Source: Dysgonomonas sp. Marseille-P4677 (GTDB lineage: Bacteria > Bacteroidota > Bacteroidia > Bacteroidales > Dysgonomonadaceae). Taken from it: DNA of 64,000 nucleotides. The notes below the pieces were generated by a model that saw nothing but the letters and a program-made list of their open reading frames with translations, had not been told where the DNA came from and searched no databases. The DNA is taken from the NCBI RefSeq assembly GCF_016652235.1, contig NZ_JAEPKU010000002.1:58253-122252 (forward strand), read 5' to 3'. Positions 25,729 to 35,360 of the stretch are shown piece after piece (the first letter of the stretch is position 1; each line of letters opens with the position of its first letter). The position numbers were made by a program, and so were the translations under genes.

Positions 25729-27111
25729 ATGAACGTATCTCTAACAAATGTTGATAGTGTAAATGCTATTCTTCAAATCAGCGTTGCTAAAGCAGACTAT
25801 CAGGAAAAACTTGACAATGCGCTAAAAACATTCCGCAAAAAAGCGAACATACCGGGATTCCGCCCTGGAACTGTGCCTGTAGGTATGGTCAAAAAAATGT
25901 ATGGAAAGTCTATACTAGCCGAAGAAATAAATAAAATGGTGGGTGAAAGCCTATACAACTATATTCAGGAAAACAAACTAAACGTACTTGGCGAACCTCT
26001 ACCTAACGAGGAAAAACAACAAGCTATCGATTTTACTACAGAGGGTGACTATGACTTCTATTTCGACATAGCCCTTGCTCCTGCTATCGAGTTATCTCTT
26101 TCTAAGAAGGACAAAGTTAAATATTACAAGATTGATGTAAATCAAGAACTTATTGACAAACAAATCGAGTCTTACAAAGCCAACTATGGCAAATATGACA
26201 AGATTGAAGAAGGAGCAAAAGAAACTGACCTCATCAGAGGTATTATTAGCGAACTAGAGGATGGTAAAGTAAAAGAAGGCGGAATAAATGTTGAAGCCGG
26301 AATAGTTATGCCATCTTACATGAAAGATAAAGATGAACAAGCTAAATTCGTAGGAGCAAAAGCAGGACAAACAATCGTATTCAATCCAGGCAAAGCTTAC
26401 GAAGGCAATGAGACTGAAATAGCGTCCTTACTTCATATCGAAAAAAATGCAGTAGACGCAATTGCTCCCGAATTCAAATTCGAAATTACTGAAATTACCC
26501 GCTATAAAGAAGCTGATCTTGACCAAGATCTATTCGACAAGGTATTTGGAGCAGGCAATGTAAAGGACGCAAACGAATTTACAGAAAAGGTAAAAGAAAC
26601 AATACAAGATCAGTTTACTCCCGACAGTGATTATAAATTCTTGCTCGACGCTAAAGAACTATTAGAAAAGAAGATTGGAGACATACAATTCCCTGATGCC
26701 TTTCTAAAAAGATGGCTACTTGCAAGCGGCGAAGAAAGGACTGCTCAATCGATAGAAGAAGACTATCCGAAAATAGTGGCCGACCTAAAGTTCCACTTGA
26801 TTAAAGAGCAAATAGCTAAAGATAATGACTTGAAGATTGAGAATGAAGATATGAAAATCATCGCTATGCAAGCAGCAAGAGCTCAATTTGCTCAATATGG
26901 CATGATGAACCTTCCTGACGAAATGGTAGAAAATTATGCGAACGATATGTTGAAAAACAAAGACAATGCTCGTAATCTACTTGACCGCGCAATGGAAAAC
27001 AAAATCATCGATTCTTTGAAAACAACATTGGGAGTAGAAGAAAAAGCAATATCACTCGATGAATTCCGTAAATTCTTCGAAAAAGAAGAAGACAAGACTG
27101 AAGAGGCTTAA
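25729..27111 (+). CDS. tig: trigger factor (ribosome-associated chaperone)
   Basis: A 460-residue chaperone that receives nascent chains at the ribosome exit. NIPGFRPGTVPVGMVKKMYGK contains the ribosome-binding GFRxGxxP loop. The middle (about 150-240) corresponds to a diverged peptidyl-prolyl isomerase domain. The C-terminal helical arms run from about 260 to 430. A glutamate-rich tail (EKEEDKTEEA) closes it. Its position before clpP and clpX is the common tig-clpP-clpX order, though two hairpins and a promoter separate it from clpP. Confidence 0.95.
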   Translation: MNVSLTNVDSVNAILQISVAKADYQEKLDNALKTFRKKANIPGFRPGTVPVGMVKKMYGKSILAEEINKMVGESLYNYIQENKLNVLGEPLPNEEKQQAIDFTTEGDYDFYFDIALAPAIELSLSKKDKVKYYKIDVNQELIDKQIESYKANYGKYDKIEEGAKETDLIRGIISELEDGKVKEGGINVEAGIVMPSYMKDKDEQAKFVGAKAGQTIVFNPGKAYEGNETEIASLLHIEKNAVDAIAPEFKFEITEITRYKEADLDQDLFDKVFGAGNVKDANEFTEKVKETIQDQFTPDSDYKFLLDAKELLEKKIGDIQFPDAFLKRWLLASGEERTAQSIEEDYPKIVADLKFHLIKEQIAKDNDLKIENEDMKIIAMQAARAQFAQYGMMNLPDEMVENYANDMLKNKDNARNLLDRAMENKIIDSLKTTLGVEEKAISLDEFRKFFEKEEDKTEEA

Positions 27112-27134
27112 TTGAGATGGAGTGAAAATATATA

Positions 27135-27167
27135 CAGGCAGAAAGAATAGTTAAATCTTTCTGCCTG
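27135..27167 (+). terminator. terminator after tig
   Basis: Stem CAGGCAGAAAGA (27135-27146) / TCTTTCTGCCTG (27156-27167), 9-nt loop, followed by TTTTC. Confidence 0.8.
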
Positions 27168-27229
27168 TTTTCATTGAACTTAAGCAGAAAAACAAGCAGC
27201 AATATTTCAACTATTCAATATTTTATTTA

Positions 27230-27237
27230 TAACTTTG
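27230..27237 (+). promoter_or_regulatory. clpP promoter -7 box
   Basis: TAACTTTG, about 113 nt before the clpP ATG. A partial TTTC occurs near the -33 position (27205-27208). Confidence 0.5.
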
Positions 27238-27246
27238 TTTAGTAAG

Positions 27247-27279
27247 AAAAGAGGCTGACATATAGCCTCTTTTTTATGC
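27247..27279 (+). terminator. terminator-like hairpin at the start of the clpP leader
   Basis: AAAAGAGGCT (27247-27256) / AGCCTCTTTT (27264-27273) followed by more T. It begins about ten bases after the -7 box, so it lies at the 5' end of the predicted clpP mRNA, or serves as a second terminator for tig. Confidence 0.6.
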
Positions 27280-27350
27280 CAATTTAGTGGCATGATAATT
27301 GTTTATAAAACAATGATATTTAATTATTCACTTATTGAAAGGTAAACATT

Positions 27351-28019
27351 ATGAACAATGAATTTAAGAAATATGCTACCAAGCATTTAGGCATGAACGG
27401 ACTTGCCCTAGATAAATACGTAGACATAACAAGCAGCTATATATCGCCAACAATTATTGAAGAACGTCAACTTAATGTTGCTCAGATGGACGTATTCTCT
27501 CGTTTGATGATGGACCGAATTATTTTTCTAGGGACTCAAATAGACGATTACACAGCCAATGTCATTCAAGCTCAATTATTATACCTTGATTCGGCGGATT
27601 CGGGCAAAGATATATCTATCTACATAAACTCACCAGGTGGATCTGTATATGCAGGATATGGAATATATGATACAATGCAATTTATAAATAGCAATGTTTC
27701 TACCATCTGTACAGGTATCGCTGCATCTATGGCAGCAGTTTTACTTGTTGCAGGAGAAAAAGGAAAACGTTTTGCATTAAAACATTCTCGTGTGATGATC
27801 CACCAACCACTAGGTGGAGCACAAGGACAGGCCTCTGATATAGAAATCACCGCTCGCGAAATTGGCAAAGTGAAGAAAGAATTGTATACCATTATCTCCG
27901 ATCACTCGGGACAACCTTTTGATAAAGTTGCACAAGATTCTGATCGCGATTACTGGATGACTTCATCAGAAGCTAAAGAATACGGAATGGTGGACGACGT
28001 ATTAATGAAAAACAAATAA
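27351..28019 (+). CDS. clpP: ATP-dependent Clp protease proteolytic subunit
   Basis: A serine peptidase forming the two-ring chamber that works with ClpX. The 222-residue protein has the catalytic serine in CTGIAASMAAVLLVAG, histidine in HSRVMIHQPLGG and the aspartate in SDRDYWMTSSEA. YINSPGGSVYAGYGIYDTM is the substrate-channel strand. It is 38 nt upstream of clpX and co-transcribed with it. Confidence 0.96.
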   Translation: MNNEFKKYATKHLGMNGLALDKYVDITSSYISPTIIEERQLNVAQMDVFSRLMMDRIIFLGTQIDDYTANVIQAQLLYLDSADSGKDISIYINSPGGSVYAGYGIYDTMQFINSNVSTICTGIAASMAAVLLVAGEKGKRFALKHSRVMIHQPLGGAQGQASDIEITAREIGKVKKELYTIISDHSGQPFDKVAQDSDRDYWMTSSEAKEYGMVDDVLMKNK

Positions 28020-28057
28020 TATACACTAAAGAACATCATTTACTCACAAAAGAATAA

Positions 28058-29293
28058 ATGGCTAAAAAAGAATTTAATCAATGCAGTTTTTGCGGACGAA
28101 GTGAGAAAGAAGTAAATATGCTTATTTCGGGTTTGTCCGCAGACATCTGCGACACTTGTGCTGAACAAGCTTATCAGATCGTTAAAGAAAGTCTTGAATC
28201 CAAGCACAAATCATCGCTAGGAATAGACAGAGCAAAACTACCTGATCCTATTAAGATAAAAGAATATCTTGATGGATACATTATAGGACAAGATAACGCA
28301 AAACGCTATCTGGCTGTGGCTGTATACAACCACTATAAACGAATATTACAGGAGAAAAGTGATGATATAGAAATTGAGAAATCAAACATCATATTAGTCG
28401 GCCCTACAGGTACTGGAAAAACATTATTGGCTCGTACAATAGCCAAAATGCTTCATGTTCCTTTTGCTATTGTAGACGCAACTGTTCTGACTGAGGCCGG
28501 ATATGTCGGAGAAGATATAGAAAGTATCCTTACCCGCCTACTTCAAGCATCGGACTATGACGTTGCTGCCGCAGAAAGAGGCATAGTATTTATAGATGAA
28601 ATAGATAAAATTGCACGAAAAAGTGATAACCCATCTATAACACGTGATGTTAGCGGCGAAGGAGTACAACAAGGCCTATTAAAGTTATTGGAAGGTTCTA
28701 TTGTTAACGTTCCCCCTCAAGGAGGACGTAAACATCCTGATCAAAAAATGATTGCTGTAGACACTAAAAACATTCTTTTCGTCTGTGGAGGTGCATTTGA
28801 TGGCATAGAGCGAAAAATAGCCCAACGTTTGAATACTAAGGTTGTTGGCTATGCTTCTTCAATGAAAAATGTGGATATAGACAGAGAGAATCTATTACAA
28901 TATGTGGCACCTCAAGATTTAAAATCATTCGGACTGATCCCCGAAATCATAGGACGTTTGCCTATTCTAACATATTTGGATGCTCTTGATAAAAACGCTT
29001 TGCGCAGAATACTCACTGAACCCAAAAACTCTATAATCAAACAATATATCAAACTATTCAAAATGGATGATGTAGAACTATCTTTCGACCTAGAGGTTTA
29101 TGAATACATCGTCGATAAAGCTATAGAATACAAGCTTGGCGCTAGAGGGCTACGCTCTATTGTGGAAAGCATTATGATGGATGCAATGTTTACCATCCCA
29201 TCAGAAAAACCTGCTACATTACACATTACCAAAGAGTATGCCAAAGAACAATTAGAAAAATCACAATTGGTAAAACTTAGAAATTCTCAATAA
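28058..29293 (+). CDS. clpX: ATP-dependent Clp protease ATP-binding subunit ClpX
   Basis: An AAA+ unfoldase feeding ClpP. The 411-residue protein has an N-terminal zinc-binding domain with four cysteines ([11 protein letters not shown] and [10 protein letters not shown]), Walker [16 protein letters not shown], Walker [14 protein letters not shown], sensor 2 [13 protein letters not shown], and the pore loop GYVGED. Length is normal. It follows clpP directly. Confidence 0.97.
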   Translation: MAKKEFNQCSFCGRSEKEVNMLISGLSADICDTCAEQAYQIVKESLESKHKSSLGIDRAKLPDPIKIKEYLDGYIIGQDNAKRYLAVAVYNHYKRILQEKSDDIEIEKSNIILVGPTGTGKTLLARTIAKMLHVPFAIVDATVLTEAGYVGEDIESILTRLLQASDYDVAAAERGIVFIDEIDKIARKSDNPSITRDVSGEGVQQGLLKLLEGSIVNVPPQGGRKHPDQKMIAVDTKNILFVCGGAFDGIERKIAQRLNTKVVGYASSMKNVDIDRENLLQYVAPQDLKSFGLIPEIIGRLPILTYLDALDKNALRRILTEPKNSIIKQYIKLFKMDDVELSFDLEVYEYIVDKAIEYKLGARGLRSIVESIMMDAMFTIPSEKPATLHITKEYAKEQLEKSQLVKLRNSQ

Positions 29294-29391
29294 AGTTTGC
29301 TTTTTTCATAAAAAATGGCCTATTTTAAGTTGGAGTTTTAAAATTAGGACTTTATCTTCGTATAAATATAATAGCCTATTTTTTTATAAAT

Positions 29392-31587
29392 ATGCCTGAA
29401 CGAAACGATATACTAACCGCTGCTTTAAAAAAGCATTTTGGCTTTGATAAATTCAAAGGAAACCAAAAGTCAATCATCCAGAATGTCCTGGACGAGAAAG
29501 ACACCTTTGTACTGATGCCTACCGGGGGAGGAAAATCGCTTTGTTACCAATTGCCGGCTTTATTAATGGAAGGAACAGCTGTTATCATCTCTCCTCTCAT
29601 TGCTTTGATGAAGAATCAGGTGGATGCCATGCGTAATTTTAGTGAAGAAGACGGAGTTGCACATTTCATCAATTCATCACTCAACAAAGCTGCTATAGAA
29701 CAAGTCAAAAGTGATATTCTTTCAGGAAAAACAAAATTACTGTATGTAGCGCCCGAATCTTTAACGAAAGAGGAAAATATAGATTTTCTTCGTCAAATAA
29801 AGATTTCATTCTATGCTATCGATGAAGCTCATTGTATTTCCGAATGGGGGCATGACTTCCGGCCAGAATACAGACGTATACGTCCTATTGTTGCCGAAAT
29901 AGGAAAACACCCTATAATAGCGCTTACGGCTACAGCCACGCCAAAGGTGCAGATGGACATACAGAAAAATCTAGGAATGACGGAGGCTGACGTTTTTAAA
30001 GCGTCGTTCAACAGAGAGAATCTTTTTTATGAAGTTCGTACAAAAACAACGAATGTAGATAAAGATATTATAAAGTATATCAAATCACATGGTAATAAGT
30101 CCGGGATTATATATTGTCTTAGTAGAAAAAAAGTAGAAGAATTTGCCGAGATACTTCAGACAAATAATATAAATGCTTTACCATATCATGCAGGCTTAGA
30201 TGCTAATACCCGATCAGCCAATCAGGATGCATTCTTGATGGAGAAGGTTGACGTTATCGTTGCAACAATCGCCTTTGGTATGGGTATAGACAAACCAGAT
30301 GTACGATATGTGATACATTATGATATGCCAAAAAGTCTGGAAGGCTATTACCAAGAAACCGGACGTGCCGGCAGAGATGGCGGCGAAGGTAAATGTATTG
30401 CATTTTACTCCTTCAAAGACTTACAAAAATTAGAAAAATTTATGCAGGGTAAACCTGTTGCTGAACAAGAAATAGGTAAGCTATTACTTCTTGAGACAGC
30501 AGCATATGCAGAGACAGCATTATGCAGAAAAAAAGTACTTCTTCACTATTTTGGAGAAGAATATAAAGAAAAGAACTGTGGAAATTGTGACAATTGTGTA
30601 AATCCCAAAAAAGAAGTGGAAGCTAAAGAATTATTATTAACAGCTATTGAAGCTGTAGTTGCGCTAAAAGAGAAATTCAAATCGGACTATGTTATTAATG
30701 TACTTAGAGGTAAAGAAACATCAGAAATTGAAACATACGGACATCACGAGCTAGAGGTTTTCGGCTCAGGAGATGATTCCGATGAAGATACATGGAATGC
30801 TGTTATTCGACAAGCTCTGATTGCCGGATACTTTGACAAAGACATAGAAAACTATGGCCTACTAAAAGTGACAAAAAAAGGTAAAGACTTTCTCAAGAAA
30901 CCTGTTTCGTTCAAAATCACAACTGATGAGGATGAAGATATGGCAGATGATGACAGTATCGATGATGTTGTAGTAAAAGGTGGAGGTGGCGGATCGGCTG
31001 TCGATCCGGTTTTATTCTCCATTATGAAAGATCTACGTAAGAAAATGGCAAAGCACAATAATGTACCGCCATATGTTATTTTCCAAGATCCTTCTCTTGA
31101 GGCTATGGCCACAATCTACCCTATAACGATGGATGAATTACAGAATATCCCCGGAGTAGGAGCAGGTAAAGCTAAAAGATACGGAGCCGATTTTCTTCAG
31201 ATCATAAAGAAACATGTCGAAGAAAATGAAATAGAAAGACCAGAGGACCTCCGTGTCAGAACTGTTGCCAATAAATCGAAATTGAAAGTAGCAATCGTAC
31301 AAGCTATCGATAGAAAAGTAGCCCTAGATGATTTAGCTGAATCGAAAGGTATTGACTTTCTAGAATTACTTAATGAAGTCGAAGCTATTGTATATTCAGG
31401 CACAAAAATTAACATTGATTATTTTCTTCGTGAAGTAATAGATGAAGACCACTTAGACGATATATTCCAGTATTTTCAAGAAGCAGAATCTGATGATCTG
31501 GAAGAAGCAATAAACGAATTGGGTGAATATTCTGAAGATGAGATCCGTTTGGTACGAATCAAATTTATATCAGACATGGCTAACTAA
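29392..31587 (+). CDS. recQ: ATP-dependent DNA helicase RecQ
   Basis: A 3'-5' helicase in recombination and replication repair. The 731-residue protein has Walker A LMPTGGGKSLCYQLPALL, the DEAH box YAIDEAHCISEWGHDFRPEY, motif VI YYQETGRAGRDGGEG, and the zinc site ending KNCGNCDNC. A winged-helix RQC domain follows, then an acidic and glycine-rich linker (DEDEDMADDDSIDD, GGGGGS at about 513-536), an HRDC domain (about 540-620), and an acidic C-terminal extension of about 100 residues. It is longer than E. coli RecQ (about 610). coaD follows with a 3-nt gap. Confidence 0.95.
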   Translation: MPERNDILTAALKKHFGFDKFKGNQKSIIQNVLDEKDTFVLMPTGGGKSLCYQLPALLMEGTAVIISPLIALMKNQVDAMRNFSEEDGVAHFINSSLNKAAIEQVKSDILSGKTKLLYVAPESLTKEENIDFLRQIKISFYAIDEAHCISEWGHDFRPEYRRIRPIVAEIGKHPIIALTATATPKVQMDIQKNLGMTEADVFKASFNRENLFYEVRTKTTNVDKDIIKYIKSHGNKSGIIYCLSRKKVEEFAEILQTNNINALPYHAGLDANTRSANQDAFLMEKVDVIVATIAFGMGIDKPDVRYVIHYDMPKSLEGYYQETGRAGRDGGEGKCIAFYSFKDLQKLEKFMQGKPVAEQEIGKLLLLETAAYAETALCRKKVLLHYFGEEYKEKNCGNCDNCVNPKKEVEAKELLLTAIEAVVALKEKFKSDYVINVLRGKETSEIETYGHHELEVFGSGDDSDEDTWNAVIRQALIAGYFDKDIENYGLLKVTKKGKDFLKKPVSFKITTDEDEDMADDDSIDDVVVKGGGGGSAVDPVLFSIMKDLRKKMAKHNNVPPYVIFQDPSLEAMATIYPITMDELQNIPGVGAGKAKRYGADFLQIIKKHVEENEIERPEDLRVRTVANKSKLKVAIVQAIDRKVALDDLAESKGIDFLELLNEVEAIVYSGTKINIDYFLREVIDEDHLDDIFQYFQEAESDDLEEAINELGEYSEDEIRLVRIKFISDMAN

Positions 31588-31590
31588 CAA

Positions 31591-32058
31591 ATGAAAAGAA
31601 AAGCAATCTTTCCAGGAACATTCGACCCTTTTACGATAGGGCATTATTCTTTAGTAAAACGATCTCTCGAATTAGTAGATGAGATCGTTATTGCTATAGG
31701 TAAAAATGATGCAAAAAAAAGCTACTTCACCCTTGATAGTCGTATAAATATGATACAGTCCGTATATAAAAACGACAAACGCATATCTGTGGACACTTAC
31801 GACGGCTTAACTGTAGACTTTGCGAAAATAGTCAATGCTACTTTTATCATGAGAGGGATACGTTCTGTAAATGATTTTGAATACGAAAAAACGATTGCCG
31901 ATATGAATCGTAAAATATCCGGAATAGAAACATTTATTCTTTTCACCGAACCTGAACTTACACATATTAGCTCTACTATTGTCCGTGAGCTATTAAGATT
32001 TGGACATGACGTGAGTCAATTCGTCCCTGAGGGTATGAATTTAAAAATACAAGATTAA
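31591..32058 (+). CDS. coaD: phosphopantetheine adenylyltransferase
   Basis: Makes dephospho-CoA from 4'-phosphopantetheine and ATP. The 155-residue protein has the nucleotidyltransferase motif [18 protein letters not shown] (TxGH) and the C-terminal [23 protein letters not shown], both diagnostic. Translation likely continues from recQ, 3 nt upstream. Confidence 0.96.
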   Translation: MKRKAIFPGTFDPFTIGHYSLVKRSLELVDEIVIAIGKNDAKKSYFTLDSRINMIQSVYKNDKRISVDTYDGLTVDFAKIVNATFIMRGIRSVNDFEYEKTIADMNRKISGIETFILFTEPELTHISSTIVRELLRFGHDVSQFVPEGMNLKIQD

Positions 32059-32120
32059 TAATAAAATAAACTATCACTTGTAAAGCGGTGTTTATTTATA
32101 AATCAAGTCAAATATAAGAT

Positions 32121-33716
32121 ATGAAAAGAGTTATAATATCAGCTCTCTGTTTTTTCGTTATCATAAACGTATCAGCCCAATTCAAGATGAGCGAAGGCTC
32201 GAAAAAAGTAGCTACAACTATGGCGATCATAGAAAACATGTACGTAGATAATGTAGATGATAATAAATTAGCCGAAGATGCTGTTAAATCTCTTCTGGAA
32301 AAGCTTGACCCACACTCTACCTACATCAGTTCTGATGAAGTCAAAGATATGAATGAGCCTCTGGAAGGGAACTTCGACGGAATAGGTATTTCTTTCAATA
32401 TGATGACCGATACATTATATGTTATAGAAACCATTCCCGGAGGACCATCAGAAAAGGTTGGACTAAGAGCCGGTGATAAAATACTATATGTAAATGACAC
32501 CCTAATTGCCGGACAAAAAAGGTCAACAAAAGATATTATGTCGCGTTTAAAAGGTCCAAAGGGAACTAAAGTGGATGTAAAAGTGCTACGTCGAGGTATA
32601 CCTGAATTATTAGATTTTACGATAACAAGGGCCAAAATTCCAATTTATAGTATTGATGCCACTTACATGGTAGATAAAACGACTGGTTATATTCGCATCA
32701 GCAGATTCGGAGCTACTACCACAAAAGAATTTCAAGACGGTTTAGCTAAGCTAAAAGAGCAAGGTATGCAAAACCTCATACTAGACCTGGAAAGCAATGG
32801 AGGTGGATATATGGCGCCTGCCATAGACCTATCAGATGAATTCTTGGATAAAGGAAAACTAATAGTCTATACAGAAGGATTACGCCAACCAAGAAGGGAT
32901 GAAGTCTCCTCTGTAAAAGGATCTTTCGAAAAAGGTAAACTGGTAATTATGATAAATGAAGGCTCGGCCTCTGCCAGTGAAATCCTATCGGGTGCTGTTC
33001 AAGATTGGGATAGAGGTGTTATTGTTGGCCGCAGAAGCTTTGGAAAAGGATTAGTACAAAGACAAATTCCATTACCGGACAACTCTATGATAAGGCTTAC
33101 TGTAGCCCGTTATTACACCCCTACAGGACGTTCTATACAGAAACCATATACTAATGGTGATCTGCTTTCTTATAACATGGATGTGATAGAAAGATATAAT
33201 AAGGGCGAGATGATGCATGCTGATAGCATACATTTCCCTGATTCTTTAAAATATAAGACTCTGGTAAATGAAAGAATAGTATATGGTGGTGGGGGTATCA
33301 TGCCCGATTATTTCGTACCTCTCGATACAGCGAGTTATTCTCTTTATGCCCGTAACATAGCAAATAGAGGGATTATTTATAAAATTGCATATGGCGAAGT
33401 TGATAATCATAGAGACGATATCAGAAACTTATATCCAACGAAAGAATCTTTCGTTAAGAAATATGTAATTCCTCAAGAATTATTCGATAAGGTAATAGCT
33501 GCCGGAGAAGAAGAGAAAATTACTTTCAATAAAGAAGAATTCGACAAGTCGAAAGAAATCATTGCAACACAATTAAAGGCCCTGTTAGCAAGAGATCTAT
33601 ATGATATGGAAACCTCTATTAAAATATTTAATGAGAATAGTGATACATACAAAAAAGCATATCAAATAATCAATGATGACAATCTGTATTATGGTTTACT
33701 AAAAGGCAAGAAATAG
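32121..33716 (+). CDS. S41-family C-terminal processing peptidase with PDZ domain
   Basis: A 531-residue exported peptidase with signal peptide MKRVIISALCFFVIINVSAQ. A PDZ domain (about 80-170) includes GNFDGIGISFNM and VGLRAGDKILYVND. The S41 core has the catalytic serine in NEGSASASEILSGA and lysine in VGRRSFGKGLVQRQI. It cleaves proteins from their C-termini in the periplasm; the substrate is unknown. It is separated from coaD by 62 nt and ends before a strong terminator. A C-terminal tail of about 130 residues has no obvious domain. Confidence 0.93.
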   Translation: MKRVIISALCFFVIINVSAQFKMSEGSKKVATTMAIIENMYVDNVDDNKLAEDAVKSLLEKLDPHSTYISSDEVKDMNEPLEGNFDGIGISFNMMTDTLYVIETIPGGPSEKVGLRAGDKILYVNDTLIAGQKRSTKDIMSRLKGPKGTKVDVKVLRRGIPELLDFTITRAKIPIYSIDATYMVDKTTGYIRISRFGATTTKEFQDGLAKLKEQGMQNLILDLESNGGGYMAPAIDLSDEFLDKGKLIVYTEGLRQPRRDEVSSVKGSFEKGKLVIMINEGSASASEILSGAVQDWDRGVIVGRRSFGKGLVQRQIPLPDNSMIRLTVARYYTPTGRSIQKPYTNGDLLSYNMDVIERYNKGEMMHADSIHFPDSLKYKTLVNERIVYGGGGIMPDYFVPLDTASYSLYARNIANRGIIYKIAYGEVDNHRDDIRNLYPTKESFVKKYVIPQELFDKVIAAGEEEKITFNKEEFDKSKEIIATQLKALLARDLYDMETSIKIFNENSDTYKKAYQIINDDNLYYGLLKGKK

Positions 33717-33740
33717 AATTCAGTAACTATTACGAATAAA

Positions 33741-33774
33741 AAGAGGGCGCTTGTTTCTGATCAAGCGCCCTCTT
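33741..33774. terminator. bidirectional terminator between the S41 peptidase and DUF4834 genes
   Basis: Perfect stem AAGAGGGCGCTTG (33741-33753) / CAAGCGCCCTCTT (33762-33774), A-rich to the left and T-rich to the right. Confidence 0.9.
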
Positions 33775-33796
33775 TCTTATATATTATATATAGGAT

Positions 33797-34045
33797 TTAT
33801 TCTTTTATCTCTTCGTATTTCACATACACTCCTTCATCTTTCGAAAATATCTTTTTACCTGAATAAGACGATGTATTGTGACTGGACGAACTATCTGAAT
33901 ACGTTTTTTTGTAAGAAGAGTAACTTCTATCTTGCGTAGAAGATGATCGACCGAATATAAATGAACCAATACCTCTAACCAAAGAGAGTACAAGCATCAC
34001 CCCAAATATAACAATGGCAAATAATAGAAATAGTATAAAAGTCAT
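33797..34045 (-). CDS. small membrane protein, DUF4834-like
   Basis: An 82-residue protein with one N-terminal membrane helix (FILFLLFAIVIFGVMLVLSLV) and a hydrophilic, Ser/Tyr-rich tail (SSYKKTYSDSSSSHN) ending in acidic residues, KDEGVYVKYEEIKE. This matches the layout of the Bacteroidetes DUF4834 family, which has no known function. It is a single gene, facing the terminator shared with the S41 peptidase. Confidence 0.7.
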   Translation of the reverse strand: MTFILFLLFAIVIFGVMLVLSLVRGIGSFIFGRSSSTQDRSYSSYKKTYSDSSSSHNTSSYSGKKIFSKDEGVYVKYEEIKE

Positions 34046-34175
34046 TTTCTTACTCTTTTATTGTTATTAGCTTTTGACAAAAATAGTATACTAGGTGTAA
34101 ATATAACAATGATTCGGTCTCGGAGTTAAATAGTTTCATTTTATTTAACAAGAGTTTATTATCATAAACAATAAA

Positions 34176-34751
34176 TCAAAGAAAAGCCATATATGCATCA
34201 GACAGAATTGTATGCTGTATTAAGATACTACACCCTATAAGAATAAGAATTACTCCTCCGGCTATATTTATCTGAAGATTATATCTTTGTCCGGCTTTAC
34301 AGCCAAAAATTATACCAAAAGAAGACATTATAAATGTGACAATTCCGATTATTGTAGCAGGTATTAATATCTCCATATTAATTAAAGACAATGATAAACC
34401 GACAGCTGTTGCATCTATGCTAGTTGCAATCGCAAGACTTAACATTACTTTAAAATTTAGGGGATTAAAAGGATTATCTTCTTCATCCTTTATACTGCTT
34501 ATTATAACTCTAGCTCCTAAAAAGAAGAGTATAATAAATGAAAGCCAATGGTCATATTGATCAATATAGCGTGCAAAAGTTGACCCTATAAGCCATCCAA
34601 AAACAGTCAGTCCCATTTGAATAAAAGCCAACATACCTGCTATTTTCAAAACATTAATAGCTCTGTGATTACCTATAACAGCACCACTAGTTAGAGCAAC
34701 CGCCAAACTATCCATAGATAATCCGACGGCCAAAGCAAGTATTTGAATCAT
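34176..34751 (-). CDS. mntP: manganese efflux pump MntP
   Basis: Exports Mn(II). The 191-residue protein has six membrane helices and the two internally repeated motifs with conserved aspartates, LSMDSLAVALTSGA and TSIDATAVGLSLSL. Length fits MntP (about 190). Its start overlaps the stop of the upstream nitroreductase gene by 4 bp. I did not find a recognisable manganese riboswitch upstream of the pair. Confidence 0.92.
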   Translation of the reverse strand: MIQILALAVGLSMDSLAVALTSGAVIGNHRAINVLKIAGMLAFIQMGLTVFGWLIGSTFARYIDQYDHWLSFIILFFLGARVIISSIKDEEDNPFNPLNFKVMLSLAIATSIDATAVGLSLSLINMEILIPATIIGIVTFIMSSFGIIFGCKAGQRYNLQINIAGGVILILIGCSILIQHTILSDAYMAFL

Positions 34752-35266
34752 AGCCTCTCAGTAACTTCTGATAAAAGTTTACGCTTCTTATCTGTTAATA
34801 AACTCTTTTCAGTATCTATGTATCCTAAAGGGAATATTGCAATAGCTTCAATATTTTCAGGCAATCGAAGAGCCTCTTTCAACAACACAGGGTCAAAGTT
34901 GCACACCCAACATGTTCCTAATCCAACTTCAGCGGTAGCCAAACAAATATGTTCTGCTGTAATAGCAGCATCAACATCTCCAAAATCTTTATTATCTGTA
35001 TTTGTCCTCTTCCATGAAACAGAAACATCTTTACAAACAACAATATGCATCGGAGCTGTCTTAAACCACTCTCTATTATAAGACTCCTGAACTTTTGAAA
35101 CAGCTTCTTTTGTTGTTACTATATAAAATTTCCATGACTGTAGATTACATGCTGAAGGCGCAAGGCGAGCACATTCCAGAATATAATTGACCTTTTCCTC
35201 CTCAACCGCATGAGGAAGATAAGCCCTAACCGAATAACGATTTTCGATAAGTTCTTTTAGTTTCAT
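34748..35266 (-). CDS. nitroreductase-family FMN oxidoreductase
   Basis: A 172-residue protein with the N-terminal FMN-binding signature IENRYSVRAYLPHAVEEEKV and ARLAPSACNLQSWKFYIVT, a central substrate region, and EVGLGTCWVCNFDP, IEAIAIFPLGYID as in compact nitroreductases. These flavoproteins reduce nitro compounds, quinones or enones with NAD(P)H; the substrate is not predictable. The gene overlaps mntP as ATGA, so the two are made together. Confidence 0.9.
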   Translation of the reverse strand: MKLKELIENRYSVRAYLPHAVEEEKVNYILECARLAPSACNLQSWKFYIVTTKEAVSKVQESYNREWFKTAPMHIVVCKDVSVSWKRTNTDNKDFGDVDAAITAEHICLATAEVGLGTCWVCNFDPVLLKEALRLPENIEAIAIFPLGYIDTEKSLLTDKKRKLLSEVTERL

Positions 35267-35331
35267 TTAGTGATATGGTTAAGATCGCGATAAGTGCGAA
35301 TCTAAATATGTCTACTTATTAATAAAAAAAT

Positions 35332-35353
35332 GCTGATATTGAGTAATACCAGC
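35332..35353 (-). terminator. terminator after the glycosyltransferase gene
   Basis: On the minus strand GCTGGTATT pairs with AATATCAGC (one G-U pair) across a 4-nt loop, followed by seven T. Confidence 0.75.
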
Positions 35354-35360
35354 GCGTTAT

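Noticed and set aside
34150..34165. Weak inverted repeat GTTTA-N6-TAAAC after mntP as a terminator
   Set aside because: The stem is only 5 bp and AT-rich; it could occur by chance.
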